From: Saururus chinensis
Lineage: Eukaryota > Streptophyta > Magnoliopsida > Piperales > Saururaceae
Reading direction: 5' to 3'
Assembly: GCA_035235625.1 (NCBI GenBank)
Contig: CP141147.1
Coordinates: 410,001-474,000, forward strand
DNA length: 64,000 bases
Translations under genes and position numbers: made by a program
In this document: positions 11,292 through 22,439 of the stretch, one piece after another
How the letters are laid out: each line of letters starts with the position of its first letter
How positions within the stretch are numbered: the first letter of the stretch is position 1
The notes under the pieces: generated by a model
Databases searched by the model: none
Seen by the model: the letters and a program-made list of their open reading frames with translations, nothing else
What the model was told of the DNA's origin: nothing

Positions 11292-11903
11292 TTCTTCCCT
11301 CCCCTCTCCCTCCCTCCTTTCTCTCTCTTCCCTCTCCTCTCTCTCTCTTCCCTCCCCTCTCCCTCCTCTCTCTCTCTCTTCCCTCTCCTCTCTCTCCCTC
11401 CCTTCTCTCTCTCCCTCTCTCTCTCCCTCCCTCTCTCTTCCCTCCCCTCTCTCCCTCCCTCTCTCTTCCCTCCCCTCTCTCCTCTCTCTCTCTCTTCCCT
11501 CCCCTCCCCCCTCCTCTCTGTCTCCCTCTCTCTCTCTTCCCTCTCCTCTCCCTCTCTCTCTCTCCTCTAATTTCAAATGTTAAAGATTTTTTATATTTTA
11601 AAATTAATTTTTTTTTAAAAATTAAATAAAAATACTAATAGCGACGTATATATGTCGCTATTAGTATTGTATTTTAATTTTATTTTTTATTTTAAAAATA
11701 AAAAAATTAATAATTTTTTTTAAAAATTAAAATAAAATTTCTCTCTCTTCCTTCTCCTCTCTCTCCCCTCTCCTCTCCTCTCTCTCTTCCTTCTCCTCTC
11801 TCCCTCTTCGCTCTCCTCTCCTCTCTCTCTCTCTCTCTTCCCTCTCCTCTCTCTTTCTTCCCTCCCCTCTCCCTCCTCTCTCCCTCCTCTCTCTCTCTCT
11901 TCC

Positions 11904-11945
<42 letters not shown>

Positions 11946-12053
11946 CTCTCCTCTCTCTCTCTTCCCTCCCCTCCCTCTCTCTTCCCTCCTCTCTCTCTTT
12001 CTTCCCTCCCGTCTCTCCTATCTACCTACACACTATCTCTCCTCTAATTTCAA
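9247..12053. repeat. Polypyrimidine (CT)n tracts inside CACTA copy 1
   Basis: Five blocks that are almost pure C/T on the plus strand: about 9247-9893, 10181-10420, 10498-10562, 10783-11573 and 11743-12053. They are separated by AT-rich spacers that each carry TTAGCGACG hairpin units. A (TA)n microsatellite lies at about 10074-10112. Mirror-symmetric CT runs of this length can in principle form triplex (H-DNA). The long Arg/Glu-rich minus-strand open frame at 10887-11576 is a by-product of the repeat. Confidence 0.9.
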
Positions 12054-12842
12054 ATTTTTAATATTTTTTATTCTTTAAAATTAATTTTTAAAATTAAAAA
12101 AATAATTAAATAAATATACTACTAGCGATGTATACATGTATATGTCGCTATTAGTACACTTAGTAGCGACGTATACATATATACTTCGCTATTACTATTT
12201 TATTTTAATTATTTTTTATTTTAAAAAATAATTTTTTTTAAAAAATTAAAATAAATTTTTAATAAAAATAGGTATTAGCGACGCACGTAACTATGCGTCG
12301 CTACTAATAAGGGTAATAGCGACACACAGTTCAATACGTCGCTAATACTATCCAGTAATAGCGACACATAATTATGCGTCGCTATTAGTTCTTAATTTTT
12401 AATTTTTTTATTTAATATTGGTAATTATTAACGACGTTTGTTTATAAACGTTGCTATGGTTTAAACTATTAGCGACGTTTGAAAAAATACGTCGTTAATG
12501 ACTTTAAATTTTTTTTTTTAAAAATTAATAGATATACCTTTTAGGGACGCTTATATAAGTGTTGCTAATAACCTAAGTATTAGCATCACATATTTGTAAG
12601 CGTCGCTAAAAGTATAGGTAGTAGCGACATTTTTACTTATGTGTCGCTAATAGACTACCATTAGCGACGCTTAAGATTATGCGTCGCTAATAGACTACCA
12701 TTAGCGACGCTTAAGATTATGCGTCGCTAATAGCAGTTTTTTTGCGACGTTTTTTATATGTCGTTATTGTCACGTTATAGCGATGTATATTATTGCGACG
12801 CTTAGATAAGCATCGCTAATACCCAATTTTGTTGTAGTGCTG

Positions 12843-13344
12843 GTAAATTTCCTTCTTCTTTACAAGAAAATCAACAGAGAGCTTGAGAAGTTCGAGTAGC
12901 CGACTGCTCTCTCAAAAGGCAATATCACCCACTTGGAGTTTGGTTGAGACAGTTTCGAGCCACTGTTGGGTAGAAATGGAAGGCTGTTCAGAGAACCTAC
13001 ACAATCACAGCAGTTGATATTGCATTCGTTTTTTATCTTACATTCGCGTCTGGTATGGTTGGCCGCATTATCACTGCGAGCTCTTCTTTCCGCAAAGAAG
13101 GTTAGCTTTCTCGGCTCTCTGTTCCTACTCTTGAGAAATATGCACAAATAGCTTTCTGCATGTTTAAGCAAATCATCATTTATGTCTGCCAAAAGAGAAA
13201 TGAAAAATGCAAATCAGCTTCATATTTGAATAGGGTCTCCATGAATTTTGAAAGAACCTAAAAAACAATAAAGCACTCATGCTTATAGCAATCAAATTTT
13301 GTAATCTAAATACGGTCAATTCCCTACATTTTAAAAAAAAAGAG
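12843..13344. other. Host DNA between CACTA copy 1 and element A
   Basis: About 500 bp of non-repetitive sequence that continues the locus interrupted by the CACTA element. By orientation it would be the upstream region of the 6533-7559 minus-strand gene. No coding exon or promoter motif can be assigned with confidence. Confidence 0.4.
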
Positions 13345-13789
13345 TTTTTTCCATATTGCCTAGGCGAAGAATACAAAATTCCATATTCCTTGGTTTTCTT
13401 AAAAAAATGTTATCACACCTTCATTCCAATTTTTGACCCATCTTACTGTCAATTGCATCATTTGGAGCAGTGAGAAGCGTTCACACAGCGTGAGTGGAGG
13501 TTTTCCAACCCATCCGACCGACGATTGCAAAAAACTCCAGCATTAGTTTAGTTTCATCTTGTTTTTGGAAGGTAATTTTGAAAATCTCCACCCCAAAGCA
13601 AGTTTTGACCGTGTAGCGAGGTTCCATCTTATGCAATCCTGGCAAAGGAGTAAACTTTGGATAAAATCATTGGCCAATTGAAGGGTTAATCCAGCTTGGA
13701 TAAGTTTCGTGGTAAGGCCTTTCCAAAAATCTACATTGTATATTTGTATGCACGATTTTTGGTATTTTGTGTTTTAGAATATACGAAGT

Positions 13790-15140
13790 AGGTATTCGCA
13801 GTAGCTTATTGTGTTTTCACAGATACGATAAGTTATCGTGTATTCGATAAGACGATTATCGATATTCAAGTGTTGCATTATCATGTGTTTGATAATACGC
13901 CAATCAATATGTTGTGTAATTAATAACATGACGAGCGGCACCCGATATTCAACTATTATGCTATCGTGTATGAGAGTTTCTCATATTGTGTATCCGATAA
14001 CACGATATATCTACTTAGCGTATATAAAGAAGTTTTACATAATGTGAATCAATGCGACTATTGATTATGGTCAATACCCATTGCTGATACACACACACAC
14101 AGAGAGAATTTGTAGACATAAAGTTAAAGTAATACAACAAATGATAGAGTCAGTGAAGACATCAGAAGAGAATCTACAGGAGGAAACCGGGTTTGGGAAC
14201 AAACAGTTTCCCCGCTGGACTCCATTTATCAAAAGACCTTGTAGATTTACTGTCGGGATACAAGGCTATATTGGTGGAGACTGGGTTCTACCCAATATAT
14301 GATTGTAAGCCCATCATCATCTCCAGGCCGCTCTTGGACGCTCTCATTGGTGAGTTCTGGGACGACTCATAGGAGGTCTTCAACATTAGGGGCAAAATAC
14401 TACCCCTTATAGTGGATGAAGTAGCAATGATCATGGGTTTGAGTGGAAAAGGGAACCCCTATAAATTGAAAAGTGGCGAGGGGAAGGCTGCCCAAGGCAA
14501 GGGGCAATTATACAAGTAGTTCTTCCAAGGGAAGCGGCTGGAGAAGAATGTACTTAAAGAAATGTTGAAAGAAGTGGCTGCCGAAACACAGACTGTGTTA
14601 GACGAGGACTTAGCACAATTGGTTATCGTGCACATGGGGTCTTAGTGTTATTCACACAAAGCAATAGATCCGTATCACCAACTATGTGTGATTACATAGA
14701 TGACCTGTCAGTCGTGGGGAGCCACAATTGGGTTGCGGCCGTTCATGATATGTTGATCAGAGGCATACATCAGCCCATCGAAACATCATGAGTTGACAGG
14801 ATGAGCGCTCTGCCATCACCGGAATTCTCATTAGGGCTTCATTTGTGCTCTAGGTAAATGTCGTATTATCAATAACACGTTGCATTCGATTAGCATAGTA
14901 CTAATGACACGATTACTTCTCCATGCTCATGTATATCTCTGTTTCGCTTAGACGATATCATGTCTATCATGTTCACAAAAATACGATGTATAACATGCAA
15001 GTATAATTATTGTGTGATCGGTAAGGCGACTGAGTACCATATCTTGTATATTACATTACACGATAATGGACTATCATGTAATTGATAACATGATAAAGTC
15101 GTAAAGCGTGTTATCCATAACACGACATACTTGTCATTCA
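13790..15140. repeat. Palindrome monomers, left blocks of element A
   Basis: Two scattered groups (about 13790-14040 and 14860-15140) of short sequences related to TATCGTGTTATCGATAACACGATA, interspersed with other DNA. They flank and partly interrupt the degenerate gene. They are more diverged than the 15960-17040 array. Confidence 0.6.
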
Positions 15141-15660
15141 TATACTATTGACTGGTTTGTTTTCTCTTGTCCACCAGGTATGGTTTTTTAGGATACTTCT
15201 ATATGGGATCCCAGTGGTCCTCTATGTAGCCCAAGGTGCAAGTGGTGGCCCGGGTTTACCCAACTGTTGAGAAACATGGAGAAGGCCACAAAACTTAACC
15301 CGACCGATGAAAAGGCAAGGAAGAAGCTCCTTGTTCATCACTGGATGAGGAAGTGGTATGAGGAGGTGTTCATGCGTCTGAAGCCAGATTCCCAAGTTAT
15401 TCTTTGAATGACTCCAACAAAGAGGCCCACTTGACCGATGGCCAAAGGGCAGCCCTGAAGGCGAAGAAGGTGGGCACACAGACAATGATTCATTGGACAA
15501 TGAAACCCGTCCACGCCCACTGCAACCAGACGTCAAGGCATTTAAAGTCTGGCCAGGATGTCATTGAATCATTTGTCATGCCAATGGATGTCATGACCGG
15601 GATTTGTGATGTTGTTTTGGAGAAGACAACCATACGGGGAGCAGGGATGGAACACTGAGA
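14225..15660 (+). pseudogene. Degenerate plant-mobile-domain-like gene of element A
   Basis: The first block (about 14230-14860) reads LSKDLVDLLSGYKAILVETG, then LLDALIGEFWDDS, a stop, and EVFNIRGKILPLIVDEVAMI followed by MGLSGKG. The pattern 'large residue-W-D ... F.I..G..LPL..DEVA.I.GL..G' resembles the plant mobile domain (aminotransferase-like, PF10536-type), found both in host MAIN/MAIL proteins and in transposons. At least three in-frame stops occur before 14660. A donor-like TAG|GTAAATG at about 14850 and an acceptor-like CTTGTCCACCAG near 15178 would bracket an intron filled with palindrome monomers. A second block (15180-15660) continues with little recognisable homology. The domain call is moderate and the intron is inference. 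Confidence 0.45.
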
Positions 15661-15959
15661 GAGTTGAAGTGTGCTCTAGCGGTTTAAAAATGATCTGGAG
15701 CTGGCAACAAGCCTCATAGAACATATGTAACCCCCACCGGAATCAGAGACAGAGTGACTGCATGAACCCTCTCAACGAGAAGTCCCTCATGCATCAACCT
15801 CTCCGCCAAGAACTGAAGGATTGCCGTCGGTTCGGGTCAAGTCTAGAGCTTCCAAATCCAGAGAAACTAGTCACCCATCTGCTCATGAAGAGCAACTAGT
15901 ACTTTTCCCTTAGTTGGTGGACTAGGAATTCATTTTGAGTAAGTACGAATGGAAGAAGA

Positions 15960-17040
15960 CGACATTTTCATCTATCGTGTTTGTACGGGGATAATCGTGT
16001 AATCGAGCACACAATTATCACAACAGTCATTATTTAAGAAAAACGATATTGTTGTGGTTGTGTGAACGATCACATGATCATCAAAATAGACGTTTGTTAA
16101 GAAAACAATCCGGTTGTGGTCGTGTGATCGTTAACATGATAAGACACTTTATCGTATTTCAGTTAACATGATAATACACTTTCGATGTAGGAGCTCACTA
16201 AAGGATGATCATAGGTAAATCTTTATGGCCGATGACTTGTTAACAATGTAGATAGTGAGGTGTAAATGATAACATGATATATGTCATATATGTCTACAGT
16301 GTAGGGTTAAAGATTACATCTTCTACTCAGATCATTGTTAACAATAATACTATATGTCTCATATCATGTTAACAATAATACTATATGTGTCATATAGTGT
16401 TTGCGATAACATGATATATGTCATATAATGTTAATGATAACATAATATATATCAAATAGTGTTAACAATAACACAATATGCATCGTATATTATTAACGAA
16501 AACATGATATGTGCCATATAGTGTTATTGATAATGCGATATGTGCCATGTATATGTAACATATATATATAGTGTTAACAATTAAATGATATGTGATATTT
16601 ATGTTAACAAACATGATAATGCGATGTGTTGAATAATATTAACAATAATGCAACATGTGTCGTATGGTATTAAAGATAACGCAATATGTGACATATAATG
16701 TTAACGATAATACAATATATGACATATAGTATTAATGATAACACAATATGTATCAGATAGTGTTAACAATAACATGATATGTGATATATAGTATTAATGA
16801 TAATGCGATATGTGTCATATAGTGTAAACAATAACGAGATATGTGACATATAGTATTAATGATAATGTGATGTGTCATATAGTGTTAACGATAATACGAT
16901 ATATGCGATATTGTGTTCACGATAACACAATATGTGCTATGTAATGTTAACACAATATATGTCATATAGTCTTATTGTTAACACAATATATATGTCATAT
17001 CGTGTTAATGATAACACTATATGTGTTATATCGTGTTTCT
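15960..17040. repeat. Palindromic tandem array of element A
   Basis: A run of diverged monomers of the type CATATAGTGTTAACGATAAC followed by ACGATATGTGT. Measured in the better-ordered part (16700-16830), successive GTTAAC/ATTAAT centres are 30-32 bp apart. Each monomer is itself nearly palindromic around GTTAAC. About two dozen copies are visible. The same words build the array of element B. Confidence 0.8.
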
Positions 17041-17098
17041 CCAAGCCCATAATTTGCCTCACTAGAAATAGCCGAGAAATCCTTACTGGCGCACATCC

Positions 17099-17482
17099 TC
17101 ACAGATAAATAAAAAATGTTGCGATAAAGGTCACACCAAATTGGAACCGCAAAACCACGCTATAGGTCAAGGCCTTTTGGTAGCCATAGTGTACGTTAGC
17201 TTGATGCATGACAACATGAAGTGATGATGAAGCCCAACAAGTCCTAGGCAGATGATCCCCACTCTTGCGGACACCGAGAAGAACTGTGCCCAAGGTCATT
17301 AGCACCACTGCCATGAAGTAAGGGGTGAGCCTCTATTGGACGATCATGACAACAAAGAAGGTAGTAAAGGTGATTGGGTGAAAAAGATGAGGTGGACATG
17401 GGAAGGCAAGCCCCTTTGAGTACATGAAGTTATTCAATCCCATGATGAGGCCTATGACTGCATTAGCTGGAAGCAAGAATCG
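17099..17482 (-). pseudogene. Purine permease (PUP) gene fragment captured in element A
   Basis: Reading the minus strand from 17482 gives FLLPANAVIGLIMGLNNFMY followed by SKGLAF, a hallmark PUP segment (alanine/leucine-rich helix, then G-L-x-N-F-x-Y-S-x-G-L). After a frame disruption and a stop comes YFMAVVLMTLGTVLLGVRKS, matching the next helix. Another frame then gives LGFIIT. PUPs are plasma-membrane H+-coupled transporters of adenine, cytokinins and related compounds, with about ten helices. Only two or three helices remain here, frameshifted and with stops, so no transporter can be made. It is antisense to the mobile-domain-like gene and lies next to the element's right end, so capture by the transposon is the likely explanation. 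Confidence 0.8.
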
Positions 17483-17703
17483 CTAGTCCAAAGTTGAAAA
17501 TCGTTGTTGTGCTCTGATCGCCTCTTCGCCTTATGCGTCGTCGTTGATAAGTTTATATGATTTTAACTCCTAACCTATGCTATAGAGGTATTTTGGTCTA
17601 ATTTTTTTTAAATTTTTATGTAAACCCTAATTTTATAAAATATTTTTTTTACAAAACTAGACAATATAAAATATGTACACTTAGGCCAAGTAAAATGAAA
17701 AAA

Positions 17704-18384
17704 TCTAAAAAAAAAAACATTTGAATATTCTCCTCCAAAAACAAAAGAAGAAATTTTTAAAAATGCAAAAGATTAAATCCAAAAATATTGGAGGTACACA
17801 AAAACTACAAACGCATATGGGCAACGATAAATTTCACATCATGTATTTTAAATTCTCTAAGGACTAATTTCCTTGACAATAAAAGGCACGATATAATCTT
17901 AAACCTATTTACAACTTCCGGGCCCCAGTCATAAACGAAAGGATTTCTCTTTACAATAAATATAAAAGCAGAAATTGTGTCGCTAATTTTCAGAGGTCAA
18001 GGGTAAGTAAATCTGCAGTGGGGAAATCTTAAGGTAAAGTTTGAATACTCCATACATGTGTATATAACAAAATCATAATCCTTAAATGAGCTAAAGCTAA
18101 TATTCTAATTGATCTTTGTACATTTACATGCGTCTATACATATTCATATGTAGAAGGCAACATATGATGTCCCTTTGTGGAGCCACCAGGCCCACCACGG
18201 GACAGGAAGAATTTTTAATCTAACAAGAATTTGCAAGATGATTTATCTAACCAAATTTCTCGGATAAATGAACTTTATATGCAGTGTCTTTCCTGCATAG
18301 GGAAGGCATTGGAGTATTAACTTTGCCGCAGAAATTTTAAAACCTGCTTCTCTCCACCAATAAGAGGAACCAAAGCCGAGATTA
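17704..18384. other. Intergenic DNA, 3' of the TPK relic
   Basis: AT-rich, no repeats or open frames of note. By position it includes the former 3' UTR of the minus-strand TPK exon that ends at 18385. Confidence 0.4.
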
Positions 18385-18530
18385 TCAGTGATGGTTCTCC
18401 ATGAGGTCTGAAAGAGTAATCTTCCCACAGTTCCCAGTATCTAGTCTATCAAACTGACTGCAAATTTGTATGATATCCTTCTCTGCTATCTTCCCCATCT
18501 CCTTCAGCTTATATAACATACTCGGATTTG
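18385..18530 (-). pseudogene. TPK/KCO two-pore K+ channel, last exon, frameshifted
   Basis: After a splice acceptor (TTTATGGCAG) the minus strand encodes the C-terminal calcium-sensing (EF-hand) end of plant tandem-pore K+ channels: K-S-E-Y-V, then YKLKEMGKIAEKDIIQICSQ, FDRLDTGNCGKIT and LSDLMENHH, then TGA. In the family the opening runs E-Y-V-x-Y-K-L-K-E-M-G-K. Here the TATA stretch is 2 bp short, so the acceptor-set frame reaches a stop while the rest stays open in another frame. TPK channels act in the vacuolar membrane. The pore-bearing exon is not found upstream within the window; the DNA there is occupied by nested transposons. It is therefore a broken relic unless the deletion is an assembly error. 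Confidence 0.8.
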
Positions 18531-19520
18531 CTGCCATAAACAAAAACAAAAAAAAGAAATCCTTAAATAGTTTCCACAGAATAATACTTCCAATTTGATC
18601 TTTTGCAAAACCAAAATAATCTTTAATGAAAACAAAGTTTTTCACCAACTTCAGAGAAGAAAAATATCTCTTCATCTTTTCAGCTCAAACAAATGGAAAT
18701 ATAAAACAATTAAAAGCATAATAAACACAATCACTACTTATATTCTAACACTACAAAGTCATCCATCTCTTTGGCAAAAAAAAAAAAAGACATCTATCTC
18801 ACCAGCACTGGAGAGTTACGAGGGATGATTTGTAAAAAAGAGCTAATGCTTCCAATAGACTATCATCATGCATGGAAGGTTCCTAGGATGCACATTCCTA
18901 AGTTCTGACGGTAAAGAAGTGCTCAGTTATCTGTCGATACCATTCTGGGACAGTTTAAATTGTCCAGTTGAGGGAACAAACTTCAACAATAAGCTGCTTC
19001 GTTTTATAAAATCAAAATTTTCTCAAATTCACGGTCCTGTTGTAGAAAAGATGCATGTTCCTTCATCACTCTGCCTCTGGAATATGCAAGTACTTGTGTC
19101 CATCTAGACCAACGGGCTCCCACATCTTTTAATATACATATTCTATTTAAGTTCTGTTATATTCACCGAATTCAAAACTTGTGGTCTGAAATAAATATTC
19201 CATTTATCATATATGACATGCACCGAAATCAAAACTTGTGCTCATCTAAAATAACTCTTCCAGTTATCATCATGGATATACAAACTCTAAAGTTCTGATC
19301 GCAAACTAAGTTTCAAAATTACACCTCACTAAATTGTCAGGATAAACAGCCCACTCACAATCTTAAGGCTTATGCAATTGTTCTTCAAGAAGAGAAAGAA
19401 TAGGTATTACAACTCTTATCAAACTGTCTGAAAGTGCAGCTCTTATGCCTCCACACCTAATGATGGAATAGCACTTTTGGTTTGAGGACTGTGACAATTC
19501 ACTCCAACAGATGCATCAAG
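18531..19520. other. Intron remnant and unassigned DNA
   Basis: By position, the start of the intron upstream of the TPK last exon (minus strand), grading into DNA that precedes recognisable copia gag sequence. No copia 5' LTR could be delimited. No other gene recognised. Confidence 0.35.
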
Positions 19521-19805
19521 TGGTTCTTATGGTTGGGACATGGTAAACTTCTTTGTTATCATTGTTGAGGACTTGATCTTCCCACTATCGGGCACACCAT
19601 TGATCGATGCTACAAACTTCATGGGTAACCTCCCGATCATAAGCTCTACAAAGGGGCCAACACCTGCTCTACCATTGGATCATCCAGCACCAACACTAGT
19701 GCTTCCAAGGCTGATGGATCATCTGATATCCCTACCTTTACATCAACACAATATAAGTAGATCATGGCTTTTATTAATGAAGGTACATCGCATTCTTTGG
19801 CCAAT
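19521..19805 (+). mobile_element. Ty1/copia element 1, gag part (left of nested CACTA)
   Basis: Conceptual translation shows a retroviral-type zinc knuckle: C-Y-H-C, then GHTIDRCYKLHG at about 19552-19625, with stops in between, followed by a Ser/Thr-rich linker (GSSSTNTSASKADGSS) and ...EGTSHSLAN. The next codons are found only after the CACTA element, at 25958 (...ANVACICSLTSAF). The open frame is thus interrupted at an AAT triplet that is duplicated at both sides. The element was already a plain host site for the CACTA insertion. Confidence 0.8.
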
Positions 19806-20383
19806 CACTACAACAAAATGTAGTATTAGCGACAAGCGTCGCTAATAGTTTCTATATTTGTGACGCTTTACACAAACGTTGCTAAAAGATATATATTTTA
19901 AATACAATAAAAATAAAAACATAACTATTAGCGATATTTTTTTTAAGCGTCGCTAATGGCTTTCACAATAGCGACGCTTATTCAAAAGTGTTGCTAATAG
20001 TGCTACTATTAGCGACGCTTAAAGAAGCATCACTAATAGTTATGAATTAAAAATAAATGAAATAAAAAATTTAAATTATTAGCGACGCATTTAAATAAGC
20101 ATCGCAAATATCATTGCTAATAGCGACGCTAGTTGACAAGCGTCACTAATAGCTTTATTAATTAATTTTATTTAATAAATAATAAAGAAATATTAAAAAA
20201 TTATAATAAACTTCCTAAATATAATATATTTTATTTAATATTTTTTATTTGTATATATAATAAATAAATATTAAAATTTCAAATAAAAGTAGTGTTAATA
20301 ATAGATTCAACTTTCACTATTTATTTATAATATATTTTACTTCATAAATTTTTTTATTAATCTTAAAATATAATTTATAATAA

Positions 20384-22235
20384 AAGAGAGAGTGAAGAGA
20401 GTGCATGGAGAGAGAGAGTGAGAGTGAGGAGAGAGAAGGTGAGGAGAGAGAGAGGGATCGAAGAGAGAGAGGAGAGAGAGTAGAGATGGGGGAGGTGAGA
20501 GAGATGGAGGAGGAGAGAGAGAGAGAGGAGAGAGAGTAGAGTGAGAGGGGGAGGTGAGAGTGGGAGGAGGAGAGAGAGAGAGAGGAGAGAGAGGGAGGTG
20601 AGAGAGTGAGGTGAGAGAGGGAGGTGAGAGAGTGAGGTGAGAGAGAAAGAAAGGGAAGAGTGAGAGGGGGGAGAGAGGGTGAGGAGAGAGAGGGAAGAGA
20701 GAGAAGGTAGAGAGAGGGGTGAGGAGAGAGGGAGAGAGAGGAAAAAAATTAATTTTATTTATTATATATTTTTTATTCAAAAATTAATTAATTAATAAAT
20801 AAAAATATATTAGCGACGTATAGTACTATATGTCGCTAATACCTTAAAGTATTAGCGATGTATCGACAAATACGTCGCTAATACCCTTACTATTAGCGAC
20901 GTATATGCCTATACGTCACTAATACATTTTAATTTATTTATGTTTTAATTAATTTTTAAATATAAAATAGAGAAGATATAGTGAGAGGGGGAGAGAGGGA
21001 GGAAGGGAGAGAGAGGGGAGAGAGAGATAGGAAGGAGAGAGAGAGAGATAGGGAGGATAGAGGGAGAGAGAGATTGGGAGGAGAGAGAGAGGAGAGAGAG
21101 GAGAGAGAGATAGGAAGGAGAGAGGGAGAGATAGGGAGGATAGAGGGAGAGAGAGAGATTGGGAGGAGAGAGAGAGAGAGTGGAGAGAGCAGATCAGGGA
21201 GTGAGGGAGCAGAGAGAGGGGGAGAGAGAGAGGAGAGAAAGGGGGAGAGAGAGAGGAGAGAAAGGGAGGAGAGAGAGAGAGGGGGAGAGATAGGGAGGAG
21301 AGAGAGAGAGGAGAGGGAGAGAGAGGGGTGAGGAGAGAGGGAGAGAGATGAAAAAATTTTATTTAAAAATTAATTAAAAAATAAAAAAAATAAAAATGTA
21401 TTAGCGACATATAGGACTATATGTTGCTAATACCTCATAGTATTAGTGACATATAGGCATATACGTCGCTAATACCATTAAGTATTAGCGACACATAATC
21501 CTATACGTTGCTAATACATTTAAGTTATTTATGTTTTAATTAATTTTTAAGTAGAGAATATAAAATAGAGAGGATATAGAGAGAGTGGGGAGAGAGAGAA
21601 GAGGGAGAGAGATAGGGAGGAGAGAGAGAAGAGGGGAAGAGATAGGGAGGAGAGGAGAGAGAGAGAGGAGAGGGTAGAGAGAGGGGGGAGCAGAGAGGGA
21701 GATGAAAATTTTCTATTTAATTTTTATTTTAAAATTATTTAAAAAATAAAAAAATATTAGCAACGTATAGGACTATATGCCGCTAATACCTTAGAGTATT
21801 GTGACGTATAGGCATATATGTCGCTAATACCCTTAGTATTAGAGATGCATAATCCTATGCTAATACATTTAATTTATTTATATTTTAATTAATTTTTAAG
21901 TACAGAATATAAAATAGAGAGGATATAGAGAGAGTGGGAAGAGAGAGGAGAGAGGGAGAGAGATAGGGAGGAGAGAGAGGGGGAGAGATAGGGAGGAGAG
22001 AGAGGGGAGAGGTAGGGAGGAGAGAGAGAGGGGAGAGATAGGGAGGAGAGAGAGAGGGGAGAGATAGGGAGGAGAGAGAGGGGGAGAGAGAGGAGAGAGA
22101 GAGGGAAAGAGAGAAGAGAGGGAGGAGAGAGAGGAGAGAGGGAGGAGAGAGAGGAGAGAGGGAGGAGAGAGAGGAGAGAGAGGGAGGGAGGAGAGAGAGA
22201 GAGAGAGAGAGAAAGAGGGAGGAGAGAGAGGAGGG
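20384..22235. repeat. Polypurine (GA)n tracts inside CACTA copy 2
   Basis: Four blocks almost purely G/A on the plus strand (about 20384-20744, 20970-21350, 21570-21705, 21915-22235), separated by AT-rich spacers with paired TTAGCGACGTATA hairpin units. They are the reverse-complement equivalent of the CT tracts of CACTA copy 1. Open frames across them are compositional artefacts. Confidence 0.9.
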
Positions 22236-22439
22236 ATAATAGTATTTGCGACGCTTATGGATAAGCGTCACAAAAAATATGATTTTTTCGACGCTTATTT
22301 ATAAGCATCGCTAATGAAAAATAATTACGACGTATTTTTGACTTCGCAAAAAATTAATGTTTGCGATGCTTAGATGAAGCGTCACAAATGACTTTCATTT
22401 GCGACGCTCTCTAAGTGTCGTTCGAAAACATTGCACGTG

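Larger units (their letters stand above)
7729..12839 (+). mobile_element. CACTA (En/Spm-type) DNA transposon, non-autonomous, copy 1
   Basis: 5111 bp bounded by CACTACAACAAAAAG at the left and its complement CAATTTTGTTGTAGTG at the right. The trinucleotide CTG is duplicated at 7726-7728 and 12840-12842, the 3-bp target duplication diagnostic of CACTA elements. Both ends carry many subterminal hairpin units of the form TTAGCGACGTATAT...ATACGTCGCTAAT. The interior has a GC-rich core at the left and long CT tracts at the right. No TNP2 transposase domain or other coding frame is visible, so it must have relied on an autonomous partner. The intact ends and exact duplication suggest a fairly recent insertion. 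It has the same overall plan as 19806-25957 and 29788-31892, in the opposite orientation. Confidence 0.95.
13345..17703. mobile_element. Element A: DNA transposon with palindrome arrays
   Basis: Left end is TTTTTTCCATATTGCCTAGG followed by a GAAGAATACAAAATTCCATATTCC-like segment. The right end, near 17650-17703, is its diverged inverted counterpart (AATATAAAATATGTACACTTAGGCCAAGTAAAATGAAAAAA). The same termini bound element B (54450-63154), and about 200 bp inside the right end (containing CTTATGCGTCGTCG and GTAAACCCTAATTTTA) reappear inverted at 54480-54680. Between the ends are a degenerate plant-mobile-domain-like gene, blocks of ATCGTGTTATCGTTAACACG-like palindromes and a captured purine permease fragment. 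Terminal inverted repeats, gene capture and the possible PMD gene resemble Mutator-like elements. No transposase and no clear 9-bp duplication were seen, so the superfamily is tentative. Confidence 0.65.

Noticed and set aside
10887..11576. 229-codon Arg/Glu-rich open frame on the minus strand
   Set aside because: It is the translation of a (CT)n/(GA)n tract inside CACTA copy 1. Such tracts lack stop codons in some frames, and there is no domain or codon structure.
20981..21331. 116-codon Arg/Glu/Gly-rich open frame
   Set aside because: Same artefact in the GA tracts of CACTA copy 2. Equivalent frames at 20337-20780, 21885-22271, 30646-30960 and 31430-31708 were rejected for the same reason.
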